A DNA stretch of 64,000 nucleotides from assembly GCA_963709185.1 (NCBI GenBank), contig CAVPVQ010000029.1, positions 1-64,000 on the forward strand, read 5' to 3'. The notes below the pieces were generated by a model. That model had not been told where the DNA came from and did no database searches. It was given only the letters and a program-made list of their open reading frames with translations. Positions within the stretch are counted from its first letter, which is position 1, and every line of letters starts with the position of its first letter. This document shows positions 37,035 to 46,441 of the stretch, one piece after another. The translations under genes and the position numbers were made by a program. The stretch comes from Roseiarcus sp963709185 (lineage in GTDB: Bacteria; Pseudomonadota; Alphaproteobacteria; Rhizobiales; Beijerinckiaceae).

Positions 37035-38037
37035 CTACCCCCCGCTTGTCGCGCGCCAATGGGCGACCGCCATGCCGAACAGCAGCATCGCAAGGGCCTG
37101 GTGCATCAGTCCCGCCCAGATCGGTGCGACGAGCAGCAGCGTGACCACGCCGAGCGCCGCCTGCGCCAGCGCCAGAGCGCCGACCGCCAGCGCGCGGCGC
37201 GCCAGCGCGGTTCCGGGCGCGGCGCGGTTGACCGCGACGGCATGCCACAGCGCCGCCGCAACCACGACATAGGCGAGCAGACGGTGATCGAACTGCACGG
37301 TGGTCACGTCTTCGAACAGATTGCGCGGCCACGGCGAGAGGGTGAACAGCCCTTCGGGGATCAGCCGCCCGTCCATCAACGGCCAGGTGTTGAAGGTGAG
37401 CCCGGCGCGCAGGCCGGCGACCAGCGCGCCGAGGCCAAGCTGGCAGAACACCAGCGCCGCCAGAACGCCGCTGGCTGTGGCGAAGCGCCGCGCCGCCGCT
37501 TCGCGCGGGCGCTGGCGGAGGCCGACAGCGGCCCACAGCAGCGCGCCAAAGGTCGCGGCGGCGATCAGCAAATGGGCGGCGAGCCGGTATTGCGACACTT
37601 CGACGCGTTCGCTGAGGCCCGAGGCGACCATCCACCAACCGACGATCGGCTCCAGCGCCAGCAAGCCCGTCGCGACGAGCACCGGACGTCCGATCGGCCC
37701 GGCGAGCCGCCCTTTGCGCCAGAACCACAGCAGTGGCAGGACGAAGGCGGCGCCGATGATCCGCGCGAGCAAGCGGTGCGCCCATTCCCAGTAGAAGATC
37801 GCCTTGAACCCATCGAGACTCATGTCCGGGTTCAATTCGGCATATTGCGGGATTTGCCGGTAGCGGGCGAACTCCGCCTGCCAGTCGGCCTCGCTCAAGG
37901 GGGGAACCACCCCGGTCACCGGCTGCCATCTGGTGATCGACAGACCCGAACTCGGTCAGCCGCGTCGCGCCGCCGACCAGAACCATCGCGAACACCAGCG
38001 CCGCGACGGCGAACAGCCAGACGCGGACGCCGCGCAT
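37035..38037 (-). CDS. ctaA: Heme A synthase (COX15/CtaA), frameshifted
   Basis: Heme A synthase oxidises the heme O methyl group to formyl for cytochrome aa3 oxidase. The protein is multi-pass with conserved GGATRLTE near the first helix, EWAHRLLARIIG (heme His), AGLTFNTWPLMDG, and VQFDHRLLAYVVV. One extra T near 37950 (GAGTTCGGG instead of GAGTCGGG) separates the first helix from the rest. With it removed, the sequence reads GGATRLTESGLSITRWQPVTG, as in the family. Start ATG 38037 is tentative. Confidence 0.9.
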
Positions 38038-38209
38038 GGTCGGGTCGAACCGCGACGCCGGCGCGGCGGCGAGCCGGCGCGATGAGGCTTTGAGCAGCGG
38101 ACATGCTAAACTCCGGCGACGGCCGCTTGAAACGCACGCCGCCCGGAGACATAAACGCCCGCGCCGCCTGCGACAAACGCCATTGTGTCGCGGCGCATGG
38201 AGAATTCCG

Positions 38210-38425
38210 ATGCCCCGTCGCGCCCGCAAGCTGATCGGCGGCGCCGCCATGCTGGTGTTCGTGGTGGCCTACGCGCTGGTCGCGATGGCGCTCGCCCAGG
38301 CGCGCCCGCTGCAGGAAGCGCCGGCGATCGTGCAGAGTCTCGGCTATGTCATTCTCGGCCTCGCCTGGACCCTGCCGCTGATGCCGCTCATCAAATGGAT
38401 GGAGCGGCCGGATCGGCGCGCGTGA
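38210..38425 (+). CDS. DUF2842 membrane protein
   Basis: A 71-residue protein with two membrane segments (about 10-30 and 44-62), MPRRARKLIGGAAMLVFVV, YALVAMALAQ and YVILGLAWTLPLMPLIKWM, matching DUF2842. It is divergent from ctaA, an arrangement seen in many Hyphomicrobiales, so a role around the respiratory oxidase is possible. A longer in-frame start upstream is discarded because it would run over the ctaA promoter. Confidence 0.85.
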   Translation: MPRRARKLIGGAAMLVFVVAYALVAMALAQARPLQEAPAIVQSLGYVILGLAWTLPLMPLIKWMERPDRRA

Positions 38426-38514
38426 GCTCAAAGCAACTCAACGGACGAGTTACGTGAAAAAGACCGGCGCTGCGCAGCAACCGCCCGGCACGAGCCGACA
38501 ACGAAGGACCGCCA

Positions 38515-39798
38515 ATGACCGCCGAAGCGCCAGCGCCTCCCCTGCTCCAGCTCGCCACCTTCGACGGCGCGCTGGGGCGACGGGTCATCGACACCCATAT
38601 CTGGGCGGTCCGGGAGGGATTGCGCGGCGCCACCGCTTACGACCTGTTCGACGGCTATTGCCAGCGCCTGGTGGTGGACGGCGTCATGCTGTGGCGCGGC
38701 CACGTGGCGATGGAGACGCTCCATCCGCAATGGAGCGGCTACGGCTACACCTGGCGGCGCGACCTCAACGCGATCCAGCCGCAGCAATATGCGCATGACG
38801 CCGATGATGCGATCTGGCTGAGCAGCCCGCTCTACGACCTGATTCGCCGAGCGCATGCGGGAGAGGACAGCCCGCAAATGCGCCGCCGCCTGACGGAAGG
38901 CCCGGAGCAGCGCGATTTCGTCGTCCTCGAGGAATTCTTCGCCGGCGGCGCGACGGACTATTTCGCCAAGCTGTTCGTTTTCGGAGAGGGCGGCGACCGC
39001 TCGCACGGATCGGGCGCCGTCTATTCCTTCGCGACCGACCGACGCGGCGGGTTCACCGAGGACGACACGACGCTGTTGCAGATGACGCTTCCGGCGCTAT
39101 CGCTGGCGGTCAAGGCGCATGCGGGCCATGTCATCGCGTCGGGATTGCTGCAGACCTATCTTGGCGAGGACGCCGGTCGGCGCGTTCACGCCGGCGCCGT
39201 CGTGCGCGGATCGGTGGACAGCGTGCACGCGGTGCTGTGGTACGCCGACATCCGCGGCTTCACGCGCGCCAGCGACGCCGCCCCTGGCCTGCTCATCATC
39301 GAGATGCTCGACGACGTCTTCGAGATCATGACCGCGGCGCTTCGCCCCCATGGCGGCCAGGTGCTCAAGTTCATCGGCGACGGGCTGCTGGCGACCTTCG
39401 CCTTCGAGCCGGCTGACCGCGCGCGGACTTGCCAGCGGGCGCTCGACGCCGCCACGCAGGCGATGCGCGAACTCGAAGCACGCAATGTAGCGCGCATGGC
39501 GGCTGGCGTTCCGGTCGTGACAGTCGATCTCGCCCTCCATCTTGGCGACGTGCTCTACGGCAATGTCGGCGCGGCCGACCGGCTCGACTTCACGGTGATC
39601 GGCCCCGCGGTCAACGAGGTCGCCCGCATCGAGGCGCTATGCGAGCCGCTGGGCCGCGCGGTGCTGGCTTCGGCGGAGTTCGTGGCGGCGGCGCAGGGCG
39701 CCGGAGATCGTCTTGAATCGCTCGGCCGCTACACGCTTCGCGGGGTCAGCGAGGCGAAGGAAATCTTCGCGCTGGACCTGACCGCCGCCGCGCAATAG
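38515..39798 (+). CDS. Class III adenylate/guanylate cyclase, soluble
   Basis: A 427-residue soluble cyclase. The N-terminal half (1-210) is a sensor-type domain common in this subfamily (YCQRLVVDGVMLWRGHVAMETLHPQW split, GYTWRRDLN). The C-terminal half is a class III catalytic domain with metal aspartates in LWYADIRGFT and IGDGLLATF, and TVIGPAVNEVARIE. It makes cAMP or cGMP. No membrane segment. It is the second cyclase of the window, unrelated in architecture to the CHASE2 one. Confidence 0.9.
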   Translation: MTAEAPAPPLLQLATFDGALGRRVIDTHIWAVREGLRGATAYDLFDGYCQRLVVDGVMLWRGHVAMETLHPQWSGYGYTWRRDLNAIQPQQYAHDADDAIWLSSPLYDLIRRAHAGEDSPQMRRRLTEGPEQRDFVVLEEFFAGGATDYFAKLFVFGEGGDRSHGSGAVYSFATDRRGGFTEDDTTLLQMTLPALSLAVKAHAGHVIASGLLQTYLGEDAGRRVHAGAVVRGSVDSVHAVLWYADIRGFTRASDAAPGLLIIEMLDDVFEIMTAALRPHGGQVLKFIGDGLLATFAFEPADRARTCQRALDAATQAMRELEARNVARMAAGVPVVTVDLALHLGDVLYGNVGAADRLDFTVIGPAVNEVARIEALCEPLGRAVLASAEFVAAAQGAGDRLESLGRYTLRGVSEAKEIFALDLTAAAQ

Positions 39799-39805
39799 GC
39801 CCGCG

Positions 39806-40862
39806 TCAGGCGACGTTGAGCCGCCGCCCGCGGTTCCATAGCGCGAACGGGGCGCCCGACAGCAGCACCTCGCAATAGCCGACATCCTGCCAATTGCCGT
39901 TGAGCGAAACGCGCGGCAGCGCAGTCAGGTGATCGCGGTGCGCGGGAAAGAGCATGCCGGGCCGGGTGGTCACCGCGCTCGCAAAGCCGAGTTCGCGCGC
40001 CAGGTCGAATTCGCGCCGCCCCGCGCTGCCGGGATCGCCGACCGGATAGGCGAAATGGCGGACCGGCCGGCCGAGCTTCTCCTCGATCCGCCGTTTCGAC
40101 GTGCGCATTTCCTCCCTTGCAACGTCAAGCGGCCATTTGGCGAGCATCTTGTGGCTGACCGAATGGGCGCCGATCGTCGCCAGCGGATGGCTGGCGAGCG
40201 CGGCGATCTCGGTCCAGTCCATGCACAGCGTGTCGACGAACGCCGCGCGGTCGACGCCGTGGCGCTCCGCGAGATTCGCCACGACGCGCAGCAGCCGCGC
40301 CTCGGAGCCGCCGCGCAGCGCCCAGTAGATGCGCTCGAAGGCTTCGCGTCTTCTCGCGCGGCGTTCCGGTCGGCAGGTCGAGCGACAGGCCCTCGTCGTC
40401 GATCGCCACGCGGCCGGCGCGGCGCAGCGCCGCTTCGAGCTCCAGCCACCACATCCCGGCGGTGCGCTCGGCGAATCCGGTCGCGACAAAGACCGTGAAC
40501 GGCGCCCGATGGCGCTCCAGCACCGGCAGCGCGAAACTCACCGTGTCGCGATAGCCGTCGTCGAAGGTCAGCGCCACGAAGGGGGGCGCGCCGCCGTCGG
40601 CGAGCCGCGCCGCGGCCTCGTCCATCGCGACGATGTCGAAGCCGAGCCGCCGCGCCAGAACCAGCACGTCGTCGAGGAATTCCGGGGTGATTTCGAGCAG
40701 CCGGTTGGGCGTGAACCCCGGCGATTCCGGCCGCCAGGGGCGGACATGATGAAGCATCAGCACGGCGCCCCGCCCGCGCGTCGCCGCTCCGGCGAGCCGG
40801 TGCAGCCCGGTGAGGCGGAACGCGGCAAAGCCGGCGCCGATGATGCTGTCCTTCAAACCCAT
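39806..40862 (-). CDS. Polysaccharide deacetylase (NodB-like), frameshifted
   Basis: A carbohydrate esterase family 4-type deacetylase of about 350 residues. N-terminal part: LMLHHVRPW, FVALTFDDGYRDTV (catalytic and metal aspartates) and PFTVFVATGF. C-terminal part in another frame: ATIGAHSVSHKMLAKW (zinc HxxxH) and HFAYPVGDPGSAGRREFDLAREL split. An inserted base near 40351 (REK-t-REAFERIYWALR) breaks the frame. It lies at the edge of the exopolysaccharide locus and probably trims N-acetyl groups from cell-surface glycan. Confidence 0.85.
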
Positions 40863-41041
40863 GCTCGCTCCAGGGTCATCGCCTAACATGCGGGGATTGC
40901 CAAGTGTTTAGCGGCGCGCTGGGTCGGCGGAGGCCGGCTCCCCCCGCCCCGCGATCGGGATTCGGCGACCGCCTCTGCGTCAACGTTGCGTTGACGGTTT
41001 TCCGGCATGATCCGGCCCCGCGCCGAAAAAGGGATAGGTCT

Positions 41042-42292
41042 TTGAGCAACGCGCCTGGCCTCGCGACAATTCCGAGGGGGCCCGCCGCGGCGCGCGACGA
41101 CTCCGGCGCGATCCGGCAGCGCCCCTTTGCGCATTGCGAGGTGTTCAGCGATCTCGCGCAGGCGCGGCCGGCCTGGGTCGAAATCGAGAAGCTGGGGCTC
41201 GCATCGCCCTATCAGGGCTATGCCCTCCTCGACGCCTGGCTGCGCACGAAGGGGCGGGCGCGGGCCGTCGAACCGATGATCGTGGTGGCGCGCGACGAGG
41301 CCGGGCGCGCCAACGCCGTGCTGCCGCTCGGGCGGCTGCGGCGCGGTCCGGTCTGCGCGGCCGAATTTCTCGGCGGCGGCGACGCCAACTTCAAGATGGG
41401 TCTGTTTCGCCCCGGACTCGAGGCAGGCAGCCAGACGATCGTCGACCTGCTGCGGCAGGCGGCGTGCATGACGACGCCGGCGGTCGACGTCTTCTGGCTG
41501 GCCGACCAGCCCCATTCCTGGCGCGGCGCCGTCAATCCGATGGCTGCGCTGCCGCGACAGCCGAGCCCGAGCTTCGGGCACAAATCCGCGCTGGACGAAG
41601 ACTTCGAGGTCTGGCTCAGGAATCACTATTCCGGGGAAGCGCAGCGCAAATGGCGCAAGAAGGCGCGCCGTCTGCACGAAATCGGTCCGATCGTCCATGT
41701 CGTGGCCCGCGATGAGGCGAGCGCCGCCGAAATACTCTCGGCGTTTCTCAGCCAGAAGGCGGCGCGCATGCGGGCGCTCGGGCTGGCCAATGTCTACGGG
41801 AGCCCGCATACGGCGAGATTTTTCGAGGTCGCCGCGATGGCCAATCTGCGGCACGGGACGCCGCCGATCGAATTGCATGCGCTGCGCAGCGGGGAGCGCA
41901 TCGTCGCGACGTTCGGCGGCCTGGCGCAGGCCGAACGGTTTTGCGGCATGTTCTTGTCCTATGACGCCGATCCCGAGATCGCCCGCTGCAGCCCCGGCCA
42001 GATGATCGTCCTCGAGACGATTCGCGACCTGACCGCGCGCGGCTTTTCGACATTCGATCTGGGCGTCGGCGAAGCGCGCTACAAGGATGAAAACTGCGAG
42101 ACGGACGAACCGTTGTTCGACGCGGCGGTCGCCGTCACCGCGATCGGCTCGGCCTTCGCCGCGGCGACGCTGCTGCAACGGCGGATCAAGCGCTGGACCA
42201 AGCAGACGCCGTGGGCGCGCACGCTCGCCGAAGGCCTGCGCCGGCGCGCCTTTCTCATGCGCGGCGGCAGACGGCGCACGCCGGCGTCTTGA
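41042..42292 (+). CDS. GNAT acyltransferase, CelD/BcsL-like
   Basis: A protein of about 416 residues with a CelD-type GNAT fold: WVEIEKLGLASPYQGYALLDAW, FLGGGDANFKMGLF, YSGEAQRKWRKKARRL, and the C-terminal acyl-CoA site with YDADPEIARCSPGQMIVLETI, FDLGVGEARYKDENC. Members of this family acylate or assist synthesis of polysaccharides such as cellulose. The start is uncertain: TTG 41042 follows AGGGATAGG and gives a plausible N terminus, while an ATG at 40904 would give a longer form. Confidence 0.8.
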   Translation: MSNAPGLATIPRGPAAARDDSGAIRQRPFAHCEVFSDLAQARPAWVEIEKLGLASPYQGYALLDAWLRTKGRARAVEPMIVVARDEAGRANAVLPLGRLRRGPVCAAEFLGGGDANFKMGLFRPGLEAGSQTIVDLLRQAACMTTPAVDVFWLADQPHSWRGAVNPMAALPRQPSPSFGHKSALDEDFEVWLRNHYSGEAQRKWRKKARRLHEIGPIVHVVARDEASAAEILSAFLSQKAARMRALGLANVYGSPHTARFFEVAAMANLRHGTPPIELHALRSGERIVATFGGLAQAERFCGMFLSYDADPEIARCSPGQMIVLETIRDLTARGFSTFDLGVGEARYKDENCETDEPLFDAAVAVTAIGSAFAAATLLQRRIKRWTKQTPWARTLAEGLRRRAFLMRGGRRRTPAS

Positions 42293-42328
42293 CGCGCCAG
42301 TTCCACTCGAGGCGATGCCGCCTCGGCT

Positions 42329-44461
42329 TCAGGCGGCTCGCTCGACGCGCGAACGAAGGTCGCTGACGACGAAGCCGACGACATCGCCGGCGTCGCCGCC
42401 CTTCGCCTCCCGCGCGTGAGCGAGCGCGCCGGCCAACCGCGACGCCGGCGCGACCAGCACCGCCGTGTCGACGCGGTCGATGGCCGCCAGCGCCGGTTCA
42501 GACCGCCAGTCCGAAGCGCGGATCACGACGAACGCATAGGCCGCGGCGAGCGCATCGAGTATTTCGTCGAGGCCGTCGCTCGCAACGGCGCCGAGGCCGA
42601 CGGGGATGAAATCGAGGCTCGAAGACGGGTCGCGCTGGATGACCTCTTCGAAGGACGCCTCGCCCGCCATCAGTTCGGCGAGGCCCAAAGGCGCGCGATC
42701 GCTCTCCTCGTCCCACGCCAGCGCGTCGGCGAACCCGTCCGGCGTCGCGCCGAGATCGACGAGGATCGTGCGCCCGCGGCTACTCAGCTCCCGCGCGGTC
42801 GCCGTCGCGACGGGCAGGCTCTCGCCCGACGCTTCCGCGGCGATCAGCGCCAGCAGCGCGGCGCCGGGCGCGGCGCGCGACGCCAGATGTTCGGCGAGGA
42901 CTGACGTCGAGCGAAAATCGCCTTCCGAAGCGTCGCCGGAAGCGTCGGCCGCGGCCTCGACCGGCGCCGCGCGGTCATCGCCCGGTTCTTCGCGCGGCGC
43001 GACTTGCGCATCCTCGCGCCGCGCCGTGACCGGCTGGGCGACAGCAGGCGTCGCGGCGGAGCCCGCCGCCAGAAGCGCCTGAGAGACGACGATTCCGGTC
43101 GACAGCAGCAACCCGGCGAGGGTGCTGAGCGCCAGGGTCTCGGCCTTCTTGGGAAAGGTCGGGCTGCGCGGCGCGCTGGCCAGCGAAATGACCCGCGCGT
43201 CGGCGGGCGACGCATTGTCGGCGTCGCGCGCGATCGCTTCGCGGTATTTCTGCATGTAGGATTCGAGCTGGTCGCGCGCGGTATGCGCGTCGAGCTCCAG
43301 CGCGCGCAACTGCACCCCGTCGACGTCGCCGGCGGCGACCGTCCTGGACTGGACGGCGAGCGCCTTGTTGAGGCTGTCGACTTGCGCCGCGGCGAGCCGC
43401 GCGTCATCCTCCAGCCCGCGCGCCGCCTTGTCGATGGCGAGGCGTATCTCGCCGTCGAGGCCGGCGAGCTGCGCCGCCAGCTCCTTCATGTGGGGATGGC
43501 CGGGCAGCAGCGTGCGCGACTCCTGCGCGATCTGCGCCTTCAGGGCGACGCGCTGCTCGGCGTAGCGACGCAGCGATTCGTCCTTGGCGAGTTCGGGCAC
43601 GTCCGACAGCCGGCCGTCGCGCAGCATCGTACGCAAGAGCTGCGCCTTGGCGAGCGCCGCCGATTGCGTCGAGCGCGCGGTCGCCATCTGCGCGTTGAGG
43701 TCCGCCAGTTGCTGGCCTGGCACGGTCATGTTGTTGGCGCCGGCGAGCAATCCCGATTGCGCCCGGTAGTTCTCGGCCTTGGCGTCCGCCTCGGCGACCT
43801 TGCCGCGCAATTCGTCGATCTTGCCGGCGAGCCAGGCGCTGGCCGCTTTGGCCTCGTCCTGCTTGGCGGTCTCCTGCGCCTCGAGAAACAACTGCGCGAC
43901 GACATTGGCGCCGCGCGCCGCCAGTTCCGGATCCTCGCTGACGAATTCGATCTGCAGGACGCGCGTCTTGGCCACCGGAAAGGCGGTGAGCCGCGACAGG
44001 AAAACATCGACGACGCGCGCCTCGCCCGATCGCGCCGCCGCCGAACCCCCCAGCCCCAGAAGGGACAGGGCGATCGACAACGGATTGGTCGAGGCGGCCT
44101 GGTTGAATTCCGGTCGGTTGACGAGATCGAGTTTGGCGATCGCCTTGCGCGCCAGATCCGGCGAGGTGATCGTTTCGGCCTCGCTCTGCACCGCTTCCGC
44201 GTCGAGCGTCGGGGCCTGCTCGGCGCCCGCCTTGTCCGGTCTGGTGTAATAGCTTTCCTGGTTTTCCAGCAGAACCTTGGCGACGCCGGTGTAGCGCGGA
44301 GGAAGCACGACCACCGCGGCGAGCGCCAGCGCGAAGGCCGCGCAGGTCGGGACGATGATCCCCCATTTGCGGCGCGCGATCGCGCGAAGGAGCTGCGGCA
44401 GGTCGATGGCGCCGTCGCGCGCCCGGCCCGCGGCGTCCCCTTCCGTCCACTCGCCGTCCAT
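42329..44461 (-). CDS. Wzz/GumC-type polysaccharide co-polymerase with degenerate kinase domain
   Basis: A 710-residue inner-membrane chain-length regulator of exopolysaccharide export. It has an N-terminal Wzz domain with TM1 (about 33-55), a long periplasmic coiled-coil (about 170-420), a second TM (about 447-470) preceded by SAPRSPTFPKKAE, and a C-terminal region like the tyrosine autokinase ATPase. That region lacks a Walker A Lys (ASGESLPVA in its place), the Walker A' aspartates are partly lost (ILVDLGATP), and no Tyr cluster is present. It is divergent from the Wza gene. Confidence 0.88.
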   Translation of the reverse strand: MDGEWTEGDAAGRARDGAIDLPQLLRAIARRKWGIIVPTCAAFALALAAVVVLPPRYTGVAKVLLENQESYYTRPDKAGAEQAPTLDAEAVQSEAETITSPDLARKAIAKLDLVNRPEFNQAASTNPLSIALSLLGLGGSAAARSGEARVVDVFLSRLTAFPVAKTRVLQIEFVSEDPELAARGANVVAQLFLEAQETAKQDEAKAASAWLAGKIDELRGKVAEADAKAENYRAQSGLLAGANNMTVPGQQLADLNAQMATARSTQSAALAKAQLLRTMLRDGRLSDVPELAKDESLRRYAEQRVALKAQIAQESRTLLPGHPHMKELAAQLAGLDGEIRLAIDKAARGLEDDARLAAAQVDSLNKALAVQSRTVAAGDVDGVQLRALELDAHTARDQLESYMQKYREAIARDADNASPADARVISLASAPRSPTFPKKAETLALSTLAGLLLSTGIVVSQALLAAGSAATPAVAQPVTARREDAQVAPREEPGDDRAAPVEAAADASGDASEGDFRSTSVLAEHLASRAAPGAALLALIAAEASGESLPVATATARELSSRGRTILVDLGATPDGFADALAWDEESDRAPLGLAELMAGEASFEEVIQRDPSSSLDFIPVGLGAVASDGLDEILDALAAAYAFVVIRASDWRSEPALAAIDRVDTAVLVAPASRLAGALAHAREAKGGDAGDVVGFVVSDLRSRVERAA

Positions 44462-44618
44462 CAATCCGCTCCCGCCGAACGCACGCAACGCCCAAGATAA
44501 TTTATGCGCGATTAAGGTTGCTCGCGGGTTAAGAGGCGAGCGCTCCCCGTTCGGCTTTCATTAACCATGGGTCGATAGAACTAGGCGCGAGCTTCGATTT
44601 TCTGACGCGGTCCGTCGA

Positions 44619-45181
44619 ATGCGTATGCGCTCCATCGCCATTGTCCTGCTCGCCGCCGGCCTGGCCGGCGCCTGCGCGAGGACGCAGCATCCCGCCGACC
44701 TGGCGATGCGCGCCCAGTTCAACGCCCCCTACCTGCTGGCGAGCGGCGACCGCGTGCGCGTCATCGTCTTCGGCCAGGACAATCTGTCGAACTCCTTCTC
44801 GGTCGACGGCGCCGGCAATATCTCGATGCCGCTGATCGGCCGGGTCGTCGCGCAAGGCCTCACCACCGCCGATCTCGAGCGCGTCGTCGAGCAGCGGCTG
44901 CGCAACGGCTTCGTGCGCGAGCCCAGGGTGTCGATCGAGGTCGAGGCCTACCGGCCGTTCTTCGTGCTCGGCGAAGTGACCACCGCCGGCCAATATCCGT
45001 TCATCAACGGCATGACCGTTCAGGACGCGGTCGCGGTCGCGGGCGGATTCACCCCGCGCGGCGCGCAAGGCGACGTCGACATCACGCGCATGGTCAACGG
45101 GCGCCCCAGACATTCGCCGCGCCGCAGACCTTTCCCGTGCGCCCCGGCGACACGATCGCCGTCCGGGAACGTTTCTTTTAG
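44619..45181 (+). CDS. Polysaccharide export outer-membrane lipoprotein (Wza/GumB-like), frameshifted
   Basis: About 187 residues. Signal peptide with lipobox (LLAAGLAGAC, Cys19), then the poly-export domain (PYLLASGDRVRVIVFGQDNLS, SMPLIGRVVAQGLTTADLE) and a SLBB repeat (YRPFFVLGEVTTAGQYPFINGM split). A base is missing in the C4 run 45104-45107; beyond it the correct frame reads QTFAAPQTFPVRPGDTIAV and ERFF, and stops at 45179-45181. The uncorrected frame ends 16 bases later. It forms the outer-membrane channel for the polysaccharide. Confidence 0.88.
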
Positions 45182-45228
45182 GTTATCCGCCTATTGAGGG
45201 ACTCTCGCCGTTTTGTGGAGTCCCCAGG

Positions 45229-46434
45229 ATGAATGCGGAGCGAGGCGCCCCCGCGAGAAAGTGGCGCATTCTGCATGTGTTTCGGGCGCCGCTCGGCGGG
45301 TTGTTTCGGCATGTCGTCGACCTCGCCAACGAACAGGTCGCGCGCGGCCACGAAGTCGGCCTGTTCTTCGACAGCGCGGCGCGCGGCGAGCACGTCGCTC
45401 CCGCCCTCGCGCGGATCGCCGGGGGCTTGAGTCTCGGCGCCTCCGGCTGCCCGATCCGGCGCAATCCTCATCCCGGCGACGCGGTCGCCATCGCGCGCTT
45501 CATGAAAAAGGTCGCCGAGGTGAGGCCGGACATCGTCCACGGCCACGGCTCGAAGGGCGGCGCCTATGCGCGGCTGCCGGGCCTGCTGCATCCGGCGCAC
45601 GGCCCGATTCGCGCCTATACGCCGCACGGCGGCAGCTTCAACTATCAGCCCGACGGCTTGCGGCGCCGCGTCTTCATGGCGGCGGAAAGGCTGCTCACCC
45701 GATCGACCGACGTGTTCCTGTTTGAAAGCGCCTTCATCGCGGGGCTGTTCGACGCGCAGGTCGGCGACCAAAGCCGTCTGCGACGGATTGTCGCCAATGG
45801 CCTGAGCCCCGCCGAGTTCGCTCCTGCCGTCCCCAATCCGGACGCCGCGGAATTTCTCTACGTCGGCGAATTACGCGCCGCCAAGGGCGTCGACACGCTG
45901 CTCGAGGCGATCGCCCGCGCCGGATCGCAACTGGGCGAGATTCCGCGCGCCGTCCTCGTGGGGTCGGGGCCCGACAAGGATGTTTTGATCGCCCTGGCGC
46001 ACAAGCTCGGCGTCGCCCATCGCCTGTCCTTCCCCGGCCCGATGCCGGTGCGCGAGGCGTTCAAGCTGGGGCGAAATCTGGTGGTGCCCTCGCGCGCGGA
46101 GTCGCTGCCCTATATCGTGCTCGAGGCGGCGGCGGCGCGCGTGCCGCTGATCGCCTCGAACGTCGGGGGAATCCCGGAAATCTTCGGCCCCTATCGAGAC
46201 CGCCTCGGCCCCAGCGACGATCCCGCCGATCTCTGCGCGCGCATGCTGGCGATGCTGCGCCTTTCGCCGATCGTGCGCGAGCGGCAGGGCGCCGAACTGG
46301 CGGTCCATGTCGGCAACCACTTTTCGATCGAGACGATGGTCGAGTCCGTCCTTGACGGCTATGCCGAGGCGATGGCGCGGCGCGCGTCCCATCGATCCAG
46401 GCCGCATTTGTCCAACCTTCCTTCAAGCGCCTGA
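45229..46434 (+). CDS. Glycosyltransferase family 4
   Basis: A 401-residue GT-B retaining glycosyltransferase. N-terminal Rossmann: ILHVFRAPLGGLFRHVVDLAN; acceptor region PDIVHGHGSKGGAYARL; donor-binding C-terminal half with FLYVGELRAAKGVDTLLEA, VPSRAESLPYIVLEAAAARVPLIASNVGG split at AAA (the family EX7E motif). A GGAG site precedes the ATG. It sits between the export lipoprotein and the initiating phosphotransferase and probably adds a sugar to the lipid-linked repeat unit. Confidence 0.92.
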   Translation: MNAERGAPARKWRILHVFRAPLGGLFRHVVDLANEQVARGHEVGLFFDSAARGEHVAPALARIAGGLSLGASGCPIRRNPHPGDAVAIARFMKKVAEVRPDIVHGHGSKGGAYARLPGLLHPAHGPIRAYTPHGGSFNYQPDGLRRRVFMAAERLLTRSTDVFLFESAFIAGLFDAQVGDQSRLRRIVANGLSPAEFAPAVPNPDAAEFLYVGELRAAKGVDTLLEAIARAGSQLGEIPRAVLVGSGPDKDVLIALAHKLGVAHRLSFPGPMPVREAFKLGRNLVVPSRAESLPYIVLEAAAARVPLIASNVGGIPEIFGPYRDRLGPSDDPADLCARMLAMLRLSPIVRERQGAELAVHVGNHFSIETMVESVLDGYAEAMARRASHRSRPHLSNLPSSA

Positions 46435-46441
46435 GGCGACC

